A stretch of 64,000 nucleotides of DNA from the NCBI RefSeq assembly GCF_028389875.1, contig NC_084687.1:6980157-7044156 (forward strand), given 5' to 3'. The notes beneath the pieces were generated by a model, which ran no database searches, was not told the origin of the DNA, and worked only from the letters and a program-made list of their open reading frames with translations. The position numbers were made by a program, and so were the translations under genes. Numbering within the stretch: the stretch's first letter is position 1; the number at the start of each line of letters is the position of its first letter. Below, piece after piece: positions 1 through 14,104 of this stretch. The stretch is from Rhea pennata. Its lineage: Eukaryota > Chordata > Aves > Rheiformes > Rheidae.

Positions 1-195
1 CCTGGGGTGGGGGTGGGGGGGAGGAGGGACATGCTGAGGGGCATGACTGTACGTACAAATATTCTGGGAAATGCACAAGTCTTCTATAAATGTAAAGTGG
101 GAAATAAATAGCTGTTTTTCATCCCTCTTTCACAGGCAGTTTTCTGTCAACTGTGTGGTTAATTGCCATTAAGACTGTCTCTTCTTTTCCTACAG
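1..195 (+). other. GUCA1B: GUCA1B intron 1 (3' part)
   Basis: The window opens inside a gene. This stretch ends in a pyrimidine-rich tract and the acceptor TTCCTACAG just before position 196, where the coding sequence resumes in the second EF-hand. The first 29 bases are a G-rich run with several GGG blocks that could fold as a G-quadruplex. The first exon, encoding roughly the N-terminal third of GCAP2, lies outside the window. Confidence 0.7.
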
Positions 196-2810
196 GATAA
201 CACCATTGACTTTCTGGAATATGTGGCTGCTCTAAACCTTGTTTTACGAGGAAAACTGGAACATAAACTGAGGTGGACATTCAAAGTATATGACAAGGAT
301 GGGAATGGCTGCATAGATAAACTTGAGCTGCTAGAAATTGTTGAGGTAAGTGGGTATTGCCTAATTACTTATATTTAATCATTCTCTGGCAACATAATGA
401 TACACATAATTCATGCAATGCATATAGTGATAATCCACTATGTCAAAGCAGCTGTGGGTAGTGATTAAGTGAAAATGCCTGGCCTAAGCAAAAGAGGTCA
501 CTTGTGGAGTGGTTTGGTGGAGACCTAATGGGGCTGATGAGGAATCAGTTATACCCTGGGGCAGTCACAGGCCTTGGCCCTACTTAGGAATTCTAATTCC
601 TAACAGGAATTAGGATTCTATGATTCTATGATTAGGAAGCAGCCCAAACTGCAGCAGCCTGGTGCTGCTGGGAAGTTCCCATATCTCTCTGCACTGCCTT
701 GCGTTTCCTTTCACACCAAACTTTGTCACATGAATTGGAAGTAGAAGGGGGCTTTCGTCCTGTATTCCTTACAGGAGCCAGGTTTCCTGTTTGAGTATAT
801 GTGAGAGTAAGCATAAATTTGTACAGAAATCCTTTTCATATTTCTTTCTGGGTTTTTGTTATATTCTGCAATTGCTTTTAATTATTGACTGTGGAAGTAT
901 GAGAGTGCATATGTCCTAGTGGTTTAGCACAGAGGGACAGATAGGAGACACCTGGGCTTTTACTGTTGTGTAACTAGGTAAATCTATCAGTGATTGTGTT
1001 GGAGTCTCTGCCCCTGCAGCACAGGTGCTGTTACAGTCACCCTTTCACAGCTGCATTGCAAAGGCTTCATCAGTGGTTTCAGCCAATTTAGGCTCTTATG
1101 TGAACTGCAATATCAAGAAAACTCATCAGAGCAGTTGAATCTTTCTGTGCAAAACAAGTTCTTTTGGCTAAGATGTCAGCAGCTGGGGAAATGTGATCAG
1201 TTCTAGCTACCTGCATCACCAGGAAAGATGAGATAAAGAGTTTGGGGAAAGGAGTCTAGGGCAGGTTCAATTATGGTTTTAAGGTCAGCAAGGAAGTGGC
1301 CAGAGTTGTGTTCTGCTCTTGCTAATCCCCTGTCTGGGAAGACTTCTGACAAAACCCTTCAGCCTGATGAGCAAAATTAACAGTGAACAAGTAATTGCTT
1401 TGCGAGGAGGAGAGGAATGAATACACAGAGGGAGGAATAGGCAAAATCTGCTATGTTCCAGTGACATAGTGGAAGGGAAACTATGGGTCAAAATATGTGC
1501 TAATAGAAGGTTGTGATTTTGCAGCTTGGGCATAAATTCACTAGGGGAGAGAGAAGTGGTTAAATCCAGGTGTGCCTACTTTCAGATCAGCATGGACCCT
1601 GGAAAAAATCATTTAACTTCTAAGAATGATTTTTTTCACTGTGAAACTCTTACCTTGCTACTTGCAAAGAAACTTAAGGTTTGACCAATAGACATAAGTA
1701 AAATTGATGGGCAGCAATTTCAAAGTACAAATAATGTAATCTGCAGTGTGCATAATATAAGGTAGGAGATTTTATTAGTTATCTGGAGCTTTTCAGTGGC
1801 AGATATTTCTGAAAAGGTTAAAACTGAAGTCCTCAGACCTCTACACTGCTGAGAATATATGTACACCACTGATTTCCATGTGCCAGTCCTTATAATCTGT
1901 GAACTTCTTTACAGTCTATCTACAAGCTGAAGAAAGTGTGCCGATCTGAAGTGGAGGAGAGGACTCCATTGCTCACACCAGAGGAGGTTGTGGACAGAAT
2001 ATTTCAGTTAGTGGATGAGAATGGGGATGGTAAGGAACTGATAGCTTAGATTGTGCTTGTACATAATGAAAAATATCTATGCTGGCTAGACTCATTTTAA
2101 TTTAGGTTTATCAAAAAAAATCACTTAGGACAATCATATTACTCATATTAGTCATTTCAGGTTAGGCTCTGGTCTGTTGTGCTGAGGTTAGAATCTAGAG
2201 CAATTGTATGCAGCAGTAGAAAATATTATTACTTTAATATAAAATATACAGGAGTCACTATTCCATCTGGATTTTGATGCCATACCCATGTCATTCTCAA
2301 AGTCTCAAGTAGCCAGACTGGAGATTCCAGTCCAGGCATAAATAGCCTGAATAAAGACAACAGGTCTAGTCAAATAACACAGAGTTTGCAGGATCAGACT
2401 TGCAATCCTTCTGGAGGAGTGTGTATAAACTAGTGCAACACTTCCTGTTAGCCAGAAGGACAGTGCAGGTGTGAATAGCGTAGTTAACAGGGCGGTGGTT
2501 TGTCTTTTATTTAGCTAACCTAAACTACACAGGGGAATTATGTAGTGTATCTTTTATCTTATTAACACATTTTCTTCTGATACATAGGACGTTTTTACTT
2601 CCTGTGTCTTCCTCTTCATATGTGTCTTACTATCTGTCATGTTTTGTGTCCCTATCCTTTGTCCTTCTCATCCTGTTTACAGGGCAGTTGTCTCTTGATG
2701 AATTCATTGATGGAGCCAGGAAAGACAAGTGGGTGATGAAGATGTTGCAAATGGACGTCAACCCTGGGGGATGGGTCTCAGAGCAGAGGAGGAAGAGTGT
2801 TTTGTATTAA
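196..2810 (+). CDS. GUCA1B: Guanylate cyclase-activating protein 2 (GCAP2), 3' three exons
   Basis: Calcium-sensor protein of photoreceptor outer segments. In the GCAP family the calcium-free form activates retinal guanylate cyclases (GUCY2D/F) after light, restoring cGMP. Coding exons are 196-345, 1915-2029 and 2683-2810 (stop TAA), all with GT-AG borders and consistent phase; 130 residues are encoded here. The first exon begins with DNTIDFLEY, the second half of EF-hand 2. EF-hand 3 follows with loop [14 protein letters not shown]-hand 4 (DENGDGQLSLDE) is split by the last intron. The tail [10 protein letters not shown], ending in RRKSVLY, matches the GCAP2 C-terminus; GCAP1 instead has an acidic tail. 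The 5' exon with EF1 and the N-terminal glycine for myristoylation is missing only because the window starts late. The gene is tail to tail with GUCA1A. Introns 346-1914 and 2030-2682 hold no other gene; the first contains a CR1-like tail. Confidence 0.95.
586..633 (+). repeat. CR1-type LINE 3' tail (remnant)
   Basis: An imperfect inverted repeat (AGGAATTCTAATTCCT facing AGGAATTAGGATTCT) is followed at once by two copies of ATTCTATG and a partial third. A short stem-loop followed by an 8-bp repeat of this type is the known 3' end of CR1 retrotransposons in birds and reptiles. Upstream sequence (about 480-585) may be a decayed extension, but I cannot align it with confidence. Confidence 0.5.
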
Positions 2811-3890
2811 GAGAATCCAATTTTAATGTGACTGAAAATGTGATGCTGGCTACAGCTTTGGCTCTTTTACTCCAGGGGGGTAGTGGCTTTCATTTTGAAT
2901 ACAATCTCAGCATCCAAATGAAGACTCCCAGAGGTTTAAGAGGGCATATCTGAGTCTAAAGCCTGTATGCTGCATGCAGCAAGGATTGCTGGTACCCAGA
3001 GCAATGGGTCCATGAATAAGTCCTTTTGTGTACACAATGCCCTGTTTGCCAGCTCTGGTTTTTGGTTACATCCTAAGGAACAAACTTTTTGTGGTTTCCT
3101 GCAGTGGTTTCCTGGGAGCGTTTCTTATGCTGGTGGCAGAAGAGATCAGACAGGGAGAATTCCTGAGAGAATTCCTGATGTTGTGGTACCACTTTTGGTG
3201 CAGATTAGTGTCTCTCTGCCTCTATCGTTACTGCCTACAGAGGTATGAACATATCAAACCCAAAATGACAACAAAAGAGGTGCTCTAATAGCAGGCACTA
3301 TACATTCAGGAAATCTGTCACAACTTACAGTGTGTGCATGCAGTTGATTCTAGTAGGTTATACTACTTTAACAAAACTAATGAACACCAACATATCACTA
3401 TCAGAAATAAAGATTGTAAGAGAACCAAGACTGTATACAGAGTTCAGGAAAATGTAATGTGCAGGCTGGACAGGTGCAATACTAACTTACATCTCCCTTC
3501 TATGGACCACACTTTGCTGCTTGCACCAGTTCAGATTTGCACAGCCTCTGTTTCTTCCTGAGTCATTGTTTTAGGACAGTTTCCCCTGACCCATGGAGCT
3601 AGTCTGAGCTCACTCAGTCTTCACAACTTTCACTGCACTGGAAGAAGCTGGGTGCGATGAGAAGCAAAGGGAGAGCAGAATTTTGCCTGGGAATTTTTGG
3701 TGTAGTTGGACTGGTTGGTTTAGCCCTGGTTTATCAGTAGAACCAGCAGAATAGCACAAGTGACAAATTTGGTTGTGTTAATATTGTAGTACAGTGGTTT
3801 TACACTGTTTACTGATCCAGTCACAGACTACAGATATAATTTGCACAGCCTATAGAATGAGCATTGCTATTCTTATGGCTAATCCGTATA

Positions 3891-3910
3891 TGTGTGTGTG
3901 TGTGTGTGTG
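3891..3910. repeat. (TG)10 microsatellite
   Basis: Ten uninterrupted TG dinucleotides lie in the probable GUCA1B 3'UTR. It is an ordinary simple repeat. Confidence 0.95.
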
Positions 3911-4636
3911 TCTATCGTGTGGAAAGAGAATTTGAATTGAACCAAAACATTGATTCAACCTTATTGGATTATTTAATGGATTTTTTTTTTTTTTGCAAGA
4001 AAAATATCACCAGGAAAATGACATGTGTTTTGGTCTGTTTTATTGGAAAATTAAAATAATAAGGAAATTAGTCAAATTCCATATATGGAGAAATATGAAA
4101 TTCCTTTTTTTGGCCTTTAAGTATGACAATGGTATTTTTCATTAGCTCACTAGTTTGCAGTCTTGTCAATTTAACTGATTTTTAAATTCAGGAACATGAG
4201 GATGTATTTAGAACAACGCAATCGGTGCTAGAGTTCAAATGCATATACAGTTTATCAGCTAAAGATCTGAGAGAATCTTGATTCTAACTTCCATGAGGAC
4301 CCTGAAGAAAGATTTGCATTGCTGAAAGTCATGACCAATATTTGTGGTAGGATATGTATCTCAATTCCTCAAATTCTGGGATATCAGCCAATATAACACA
4401 CTTTGTGTTTTGCTTCTCTCACAATTCTTAATTTTAAGTGCATGTTATTTATAGTTACGTACTGCAGTTCTACTTAAATGCTTTAAATTTTCTTATTGCA
4501 TTCACCTCACAAGATCAGACACCTCAGGAGTCATTTGGCACCCCTCTAAAAGCAGTCCTCCCCTAGGGTGGTGCAGGATGTCCTTTCACTGAGCACTTGT
4601 ACAGTCATTGTTAGAAGTTTTGTAACACTTGAATTC

Positions 4637-4642
4637 AATAAA
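4637..4642 (+). promoter_or_regulatory. Candidate poly(A) signal for GUCA1B
   Basis: Canonical AATAAA, about 1.83 kb after the stop codon, followed within 30 bases by a T-rich stretch (ACTTTTCTTAATC). This is the best-looking 3' end for the + strand gene, though no transcript evidence is available. Confidence 0.5.
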
Positions 4643-4660
4643 GAATTGTAATTTATTAAA

Positions 4661-7600
4661 ACTTTTCTTAATCTATTTGAACCTTTTTATTTTCCACTTG
4701 GAATGAAGTTGAAGGCCTATGTAAGCAGCTGGGTATCTAACCAAGGTAATCTTTGAGTATGACATGATGAATTTAAGAGAAGTTATGGGAGTTAAGTGTA
4801 AGAACTAATCTGGCTAAGCCAAATACAGAGCAGCACTGGTAGTGCCATTGCAGATATGCTCTTGTGTCTAGCTTCTAGGTAACACCAGTGAAAAGCATAT
4901 GTATAAAAAGTATTTTTATGAATAGAATTTGAAATAGCTGCTGTGCAATAATGTGAACTGACAGTGCTGTAATCAGATGGTCCCTATTTTGGCCTTGCTG
5001 GGATACAAGAACTACCCATTAAATGCTGCAGAGTTCAGGGCCAGGAGTAAAGCGTCACCTCCTCTGTGCTTTAGGCAGTCCAGAAGCAGTTGTGGTCTAC
5101 ACAATGGATAAGTATTCATGCTAGAATAGAGCTGGCATAACCTAGTGGAAAAATCTCTTATCAATCCTGTAATCTTTTGTTGAAAAATCAGAGTGCTTTA
5201 GTCTTAGTCGTCTTATCAAATCTGTAAGTACTAAACACTTTGATCTCCTCCCAAACTCAGCTCAACATTCACATCCAGCTATTGATGTCAGACATTGCAT
5301 AATCCATTTTCCAGACTTACAGCTGAGCTAGAATTGGATTTGCCTGATCGGATTTCTTTTTGGTCTAAATTGGGACATGCGATGGCTCAGAAAAGGCAAA
5401 TGCTGTCTGATCGTGTGAGCTTACTATCATCTGGTCTGATGTTTGCTGTTCCTGAAGTTGAGTAGGATTGCAGGTGGAATAATCGGGTTAGAAAGCTGAA
5501 AGTGTTGCTGTTGCTGAGGCTGGCTGACTGGAAGGGAGCAGGACCTAGTAGAGCATCGCATCCTGACCTATGCTGGATGGGCGTGTTCCCAGGGAAAGCT
5601 CCTGAGCCTGGACCTGGCAGAGCAGTGATAACCAGACTGGGAGGAAAGGGCTGTTAGCAGGAAGGTGATTGCATCTAACTCTGTGCTTAGCTGTACTCTA
5701 TTCACCTGTGTCTTTGATGCTCAGACACAAGGATGTTCACAGCTGGTACGCGGAGTTTGGTGGCTTCTCAGAGGAAGGGCCTGTACTGAGGTCACAGCAT
5801 TCCCCAAACCCTTGTGTGCTGCTTTTGCTAGCAGGTGTTGTGGCATCCCAAATGGCTGTGCAAGGCCCGACATGACCCCCTGGCAATTCGTACAGCGACT
5901 TCTTTGCAATCTCCCCTTATTTAGTCATTTTCTCCCAGCATTGCTGCTGAGCGCAGGTGGCACGAGAGAATATTCATTTTCTTTTCTCATCTTTCTTTTC
6001 TCTTTTTTTCCTTCTTTAAAGAAATGTATCACCTTTAAAACCTCGTATTTAAGGTAGTCTAGAGTTATGCCAGTCTGATTCACTGTGTGGGAACAGGAGC
6101 ACTGTGCTGGAGGCAGCTGGGCCCCTGGGCTATGAAGGGACAGCGCTTTGAAGCCATCTGCTCTAAAGCTCTTGTTGCTTCACCTCTTTGCCTTTCAGTC
6201 CTCACGCCCTTGGGTACCAGGATGTAAAAGGAGATACTTTTGCAACATGGCCTTGTTGGTCCTTCACCTAATCACTGAGCTTATTTTTGGCTTGCTGAAT
6301 CACCAGCTAGTTCTCCGCATGCCCGCTCTGCCTGAGGCAGGTTCCTTGCTGCCCAGGAGGTGGCACGGTTGCCTCTCTGTGCGGCCAAAACCCTGCGCAT
6401 CTGTATGGCACCTGCGGGCTGGGGGTCAGGCCAACTCCATACATACACCTGGGCCTTTCTTGTCCTGCCCACATTTCAAAATAAATAAATTATACATGAG
6501 TTGGGGCAAAGAAAGTCACAGTATTACCTTTTAATTACTTTCAATTTGCTTTCTTAGAACCTGAAAAAGCAGCATTGGGGAGAGATGCTGAGATTTGAAA
6601 GATGCCCCCAAGCACGTGCTTACTCTGAGGCAGCCCCTCCGAACACCTTTCTCTGAAGAGTTTCCCATTAAGCGGAAATTGGGCTTGTCCACGCGATGCC
6701 GCAGCTGCTGCGGGGAGAGAGGCTGGGGCTGCGCTCGGCTCTGGGGAAGGAGTCTGTGCAGCGAGCCCATGCTGAGCCCTCCCTCAGCTCCCTGCTAACC
6801 TCTGTTTTAAAGGTTAAGTGAAGTAAGTTTTGTGCTGATCCTTCGTGGGGTGTTAGCTGTGCTGCCGGGAGGGGTGTTAAAGGCCGAGCAAATGACTCGC
6901 CCCGGCTCTGAGGCACGGCGCAATCTGCCCGAGCAGACGGTGCGAGGACGGGGCTTGCGGCCCCTTCAGAGCGTTTCCCTCTTTGGCCCTTGGGTTTGTT
7001 CGCCTTCAAGCAGCTGTGACTCCGGATTGGGCTGGCAGGGAAGGCGACCGCAGAGCTGTAGGAGGAAAGAGTGGCGGGGACACCTCGGGGGGATGCATTA
7101 AATAAAGCTGTGCTTGCTCCATGCAAACTGCATTGGGAAGGGCTTGTGGCCAGTCCTCAACTCGAGGAGCTGGGAGCAGCATCTCGTCTCCGTGGGTTCA
7201 GGGGAACCCAGGCCCCTCGTCTCTCCTGCTGCCCCTGCAAAAGAGCAACGCTAACGAAGCCAAAGTAAAGTCCTCTGCGCCTGCATTAATCCACCTTGCT
7301 GCAAACAGGTTGGTTGACTGAAAAAAAGCACAACCTCAAGTGATCTTGTAAAACAGCTTTTATTAGTTCACTACAAGATCAGAAGTACAAAAGCTGACGG
7401 GAAAAAAGTGACCAGAAAGTCGCTCATAGGTTGCTAGCATCCAGTGAGGAACAGCAGGTCACGCAGCTAGGCCAGAAGTGCTCCCAGGCGTCCTGCAGCG
7501 CCCGGCGCCCTTGCAGCGCGCTCGCCGGAGCCGCACGCCTGGCCTGGCGCGGGCAGCGCGTGCCAAGGGTGCCTGGGAGGGTGACTTGCACGAGTATTTA

Positions 7601-9313
7601 AGAAATTTGTTGTGCAGGTGATAAGATATGCAGGAATATTCCTGCAAGCACATGCAAAACTGCTCCCTTTCAGGTTCCTGCCACTACAGCCCTTTGCCGG
7701 AGAAACAGATCACCGAAGTTATTTGTTTCACTGGTTCAGACAGCAGTTGAAAAAGGCACTATTTTATGTTTCTAATGCTTTAAAAGAAAGCAAAGCGGAA
7801 AAACCGCTGCACTCACCATGCTTCTTTTGCTAGCTCGTAGGTGATTTTATCTATATCGTGAATAAAGGTTGATTACATAATAGCAATAAATCAAAGAATG
7901 GGAGACCAAAATTACGGATCTCGTTTGCTTATTGGGGAAGTACTGAGGCTGCTCTGGGAATACGCACAGAAAGAGAAGGTTCAGATCTGGTTTCGGGGTT
8001 TTGCCCCTCTCCTTTTGGGACCTTCTCTCTCCGTGAGTCACCGGGGCCACCCCCTGCATCGTTCCCCTCGGCAGAGGTTGCACCTTTTTGCCGCCCCCCG
8101 GCATGAGCTACGCCAAGGTTGTTTCCCTGGTTTGGGTGAGACAGGAGCAGGGCACCGGCGGGCTGCCCCGGAGCTGCCCTCGTCCCTTGGGTGCTGCAAC
8201 GTGCTTTGCGGCGGCCCGTTGGCGATGGGCGAGAGCCCTTTCGCTTCCCTGCCACGCGCAGACTAGCACTGCAGCTCGCTACCGTGCCCGTGACTGCTCC
8301 TCTGGCTTGCTGGCCCCCTGCCTTGCCCAGGGGACTTTTCAAGGTGTACACATTTATTTTTTCTCTGAAGGAGAAAGTGTCACGAATATCTGGAAAATTC
8401 CCGAAACATGACACTGCTTCCTTTTACCCTGTGTGCCCATAGACTTGCCTGAAATGTGAGTGTCCTTCTGCTCGGGTAGGATGCAATTTGTCCCCTTGCA
8501 GAAGGTTCACGGGGTCTCAACCATCATTCCAGCCTTGTGTGGAGGATTTAAGTCCTACCAAGATCCTTTCTATAGACCCCCCTGCAGAGCTAGATTTCAC
8601 CATTATTGCTTATTTGCTTCAAACAGCCCTATCAAGCCTGGCCTCTCTGCTGCTATGACTAGCCAGAGAACCACAAATTTCAGGCAAATGCTGTAAAGAC
8701 CCAGCAGTGCCTCCTGTATCCTTTGTACGTGTTCACTGTTGCTTTTACTCTTTATTTTCTGTGCAGAGGGTCAACACAGGCCTTTGCAGCCAGACTAACA
8801 ATTTATTTGGCCGTTGGGCCAAGTCTGCACCCAGCCAAGGTCTCCATGGAGCAGCAGAGGGTCTCCACGAGGGTCGGGACTTGCTTGTCACTCAGCCTCC
8901 AGTGCTGGCCACCAGCCCAGAGTGAGTTTTTGCTGCTTTCCTAAATCCTCGGCTCCCTGCGCTCTGGCCGGCTGGTCTCAGGGGTGTCCTCGTCGCTACC
9001 CTCCCTGCACAGCAGCAATTTGCAGAGGCACCCAAACAGCACAGGGCCCTCGCAGCACCGCTGAGGTCCCCTGCGAGCCAGCCCCAGGGCTGGCGTGCGT
9101 TTCTGGAGTGTGGAGCGCCTCTTGCTCATCTCTGCCCTTGTAGGAGCCAGACCTGGGGCTCCAGCGTGCGTCAGGCTCATCCTGAGCTCCACCTGCCCCA
9201 GGAGTGACACCTCTGGAGAAGATCATGGAGATCACGATGCTGCACTAGTGGGATGCTCTAATGCCTTATCACACTGGGGCTGGAGCAGCTCCCACGACCA
9301 CAGACTGCTTCTT
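4661..9313. other. Intergenic interval between GUCA1B and GUCA1A
   Basis: This lies between the convergent 3' ends of the two GCAP genes. No coding exon was recognised; the open frames here are short, overlap on both strands, and lack family features. GC and CpG content rise between about 6.6 and 8.3 kb without a recognisable gene start. On the - strand there is an AATAAA (TTTATT on +, 7359-7364) that could mark a distal GUCA1A poly(A) site. Confidence 0.6.
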
Positions 9314-9319
9314 TTTAAT
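9314..9319 (-). promoter_or_regulatory. Candidate proximal poly(A) signal for GUCA1A
   Basis: ATTAAA on the - strand, about 46 bases after the GUCA1A stop codon. It would give a very short 3'UTR. The alternative is the AATAAA at 7359-7364, about 2 kb further on. I cannot tell which one is used. Confidence 0.3.
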
Positions 9320-9364
9320 AACATTAAGGGAAAAAAGTGAAGATGAAGTGCACATGTCCCAGGA

Positions 9365-12130
<2,766 letters not shown>

Positions 12131-13699
12131 TTCCACGCAAAGCGCTGGTCACCTTTCGGCAAAACGGGAAGTTCTGCAGCTGTTTTCTGAAGCCGGGGGG
12201 CTTTTCTTAAATTCTGCTTCTTGCCTTTAAAGTCCAGGTGTCCCCAGCGTCGCAGGGATCAGCGTATCGGAGAACCAGCTTGTGCACGGGCTGTCCCAGG
12301 TCAGTGCCGGGGGAAAGAGGCACAGAAGACACTTTCTCACAAGGCCAGTTTTAAAGCACGACCCCCCTTCGGACGAGGCCCTGACGTTTAAGTACCTGGC
12401 AAATCCTTCCTCCGCCAATGAGGAATGGGGTGGTGACGGGCTCCTAACAGGGGCATCAAGAGTTCAGGGTTAAAATAGGGAAGGAGGTAAAACGGGAAAG
12501 CCTTGCAGATTACAGCCCCGGCCGGGGATTAGGACGGTGGCTTTTCTCCATGATGATTTAAGCTCCTAATCCACTTCATTTATGGTCTTGTCTGCCATCG
12601 TGAGGGCAGTAACTTCTGCAGTAAATTCAGACCACGAAGAAAGAGAGTAAAACACTCAGAAGTCTCTGCCCTGTTGGTGTCTTTCTGGTCTTCCTTAGTC
12701 TTATTCTGGCTGAAGTTCTCCATGTGAATGTCAACGAAAGTGGTGATGTTTCTACCTAGAAGAACAGCACTTGGAGAAGGACTGGGGGATAAAAAAGCAT
12801 GTCCTAAGAAAGTGGCATGGGCCAGATCCTCCACGAGCGATGAAATCAGTGCTGTTGCTGGATTTCTACCAGCAGGGAGGCTGTCCCACAGCACTTCTAG
12901 GTTTCTCTCTCACAACTTTAAGACAAGCAGCCTGGCTTTTATATGTTGCAGAGCTCAGTATTGCTTCTGCACTGAAGAAAGTTAGGCATAGCTCTGCTAA
13001 AATAGGTGGCATTACACAGGCCTTGAAAATGGGATTAGCCCCGGGGGCTTTAGCTGGATGTACTGATGCTGCATTTGCTGGCAGCAGTAGGCACATAAAC
13101 TCCCTGCTGCTCACAGCACCTCTGAGCACGGTGCACCTTTGGCTTAAGCACTCAATTTTGACCTATGCAGCCACCTGTCAAACCAGGATAATTTGGGGAT
13201 ATTTTGTACAAAAGTTCAGAAAGGGTTTTTAATATTTAGGCATGCATTGACAGAGGAAAGGCTGCATACTAAAGATGGAGAGAAGCTCACCAAGAGCTGC
13301 AAGAAGTGCTTTCTAGCAGCGCATTCGGTTCTCCAGAGCGGGCAATGCAACAGGCCAATTTCGGCCCCAGTTACCAGCCCAGTTTTCCAGCACCACAAGC
13401 GAAATCTATTTTTTCATTCCATATGAACAATATTTTACCTGTGTCTGGAAAAACCTTGTGAAAGAAGGTGTTCTTTGGTTTCTTTTGGCCAAATTTAGGC
13501 TCAGCAAAAGGAGCCAGATTAACCCTCCCCCCCCCCCCAGTTAAGGCCATACTTTTAGCTGGATTTTTACAACAAAATTGGCACAGCATCTCTCTCTGGC
13601 AGGCTGAGTGACGTGACCAAACTGCCCACTCCTTGACTCACGCACTTATTGCTGGTCATAACCCAAGACAAGAAGCCCAGGACACACCAGTTGCCGGTT
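12131..13699. other. GUCA1A 5' flank up to the next upstream exon
   Basis: This holds the probable GUCA1A promoter and 5'UTR on the - strand, the CRX-like sites, and a run of 12 C residues at 13527-13538. No coding exon was recognised. In mammals GUCA1ANB-GUCA1A read-through transcripts cross the corresponding interval. Confidence 0.5.
12526..12572 (-). promoter_or_regulatory. Paired CRX/OTX-type sites upstream of GUCA1A
   Basis: GGATTA (12526-12531) and TAATCC (12567-12572), the photoreceptor homeobox consensus in opposite orientations, lie about 400-440 bases upstream of the GUCA1A start codon. CRX is known to drive photoreceptor genes through TAATCC elements. Use in this gene is inference, because the transcription start is not visible. 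A weak A/T element (TAAAATA, about 12471) lies between the sites and the gene. Confidence 0.4.
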
Positions 13700-14104
13700 T
13701 CATTGCTGTGGGTTTATTCCCATCAGCGGTGGTTTCGTCCCCGGGACGGGTCTCCATTTCACCAGGTTGGCGCTCGGCACGTCCATCACCTTCCTGGCGT
13801 GGTCGGTGTCGCGGCGGTAGCGGTAGCCGCAGGTGGGCTTCTGGGTGGTGTAGAAGGGGCAGTACGAGTTGGGGCAGCTTGGCTGGTAGAAGAGGATCTG
13901 GAGCGGGGCCGGCGTGCAGCCCCCGGCGTGGGCGACCGTGGGCACCAGCAGCGAGGCTGAAGGCTGGCGGCCCTTACGGCAGCGCTCCGGGGGCTGTGGG
14001 CTCCGTGGGGCGCTGAGGACCTCCCGCAAAGCTTCGGCCTTTCCCCTCCCCTGAGGTCTATCGCGGTCTTTGCCAGGGGCCTCCGATGTTGCAGGGCTAG
14101 TGAC
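13700..14104 (-). CDS. CIMIP3: Probable last coding exon of GUCA1ANB / CIMIP3 (ciliary microtubule inner protein 3)
   Basis: An open exon on the - strand is bounded by a good acceptor (TTTTTTGCTTTGCAG, just above 14104) and a TGA at 13700-13702; it encodes about 134 residues. The first half is low-complexity and rich in Pro, Arg and Ser. The second half looks constrained: FYQPSCPNSYCPFY, then TTQKPTCGYRYRR, a DTDHARKVMDVP stretch, and an end in PLMGINPQQ. Such Tyr/Pro/Cys-rich short motifs are typical of microtubule inner proteins of cilia. Position (directly upstream of GUCA1A, same strand) matches mammalian GUCA1ANB, now called CIMIP3 as I recall. The identification rests mainly on synteny and protein character, since I cannot align it to the human sequence. 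The upstream exon or exons, including the start codon, could not be placed with confidence. The frames at 13786-14328 and upstream are not supported. Confidence 0.55.
   Translation of the reverse strand, partial: VTSPATSEAPGKDRDRPQGRGKAEALREVLSAPRSPQPPERCRKGRQPSASLLVPTVAHAGGCTPAPLQILFYQPSCPNSYCPFYTTQKPTCGYRYRRDTDHARKVMDVPSANLVKWRPVPGTKPPLMGINPQQ

Larger units (their letters stand above)
2811..4660 (+). other. GUCA1B: Probable GUCA1B 3' untranslated region
   Basis: This is non-coding, AT-rich sequence from the GUCA1B stop codon to just past the first strong AATAAA (4637-4642), with a TG dinucleotide run at 3891-3910. An earlier AAATAAAG at about 3407 could serve as an alternative poly(A) signal. 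The extent is inferred from these signals only. Confidence 0.5.
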
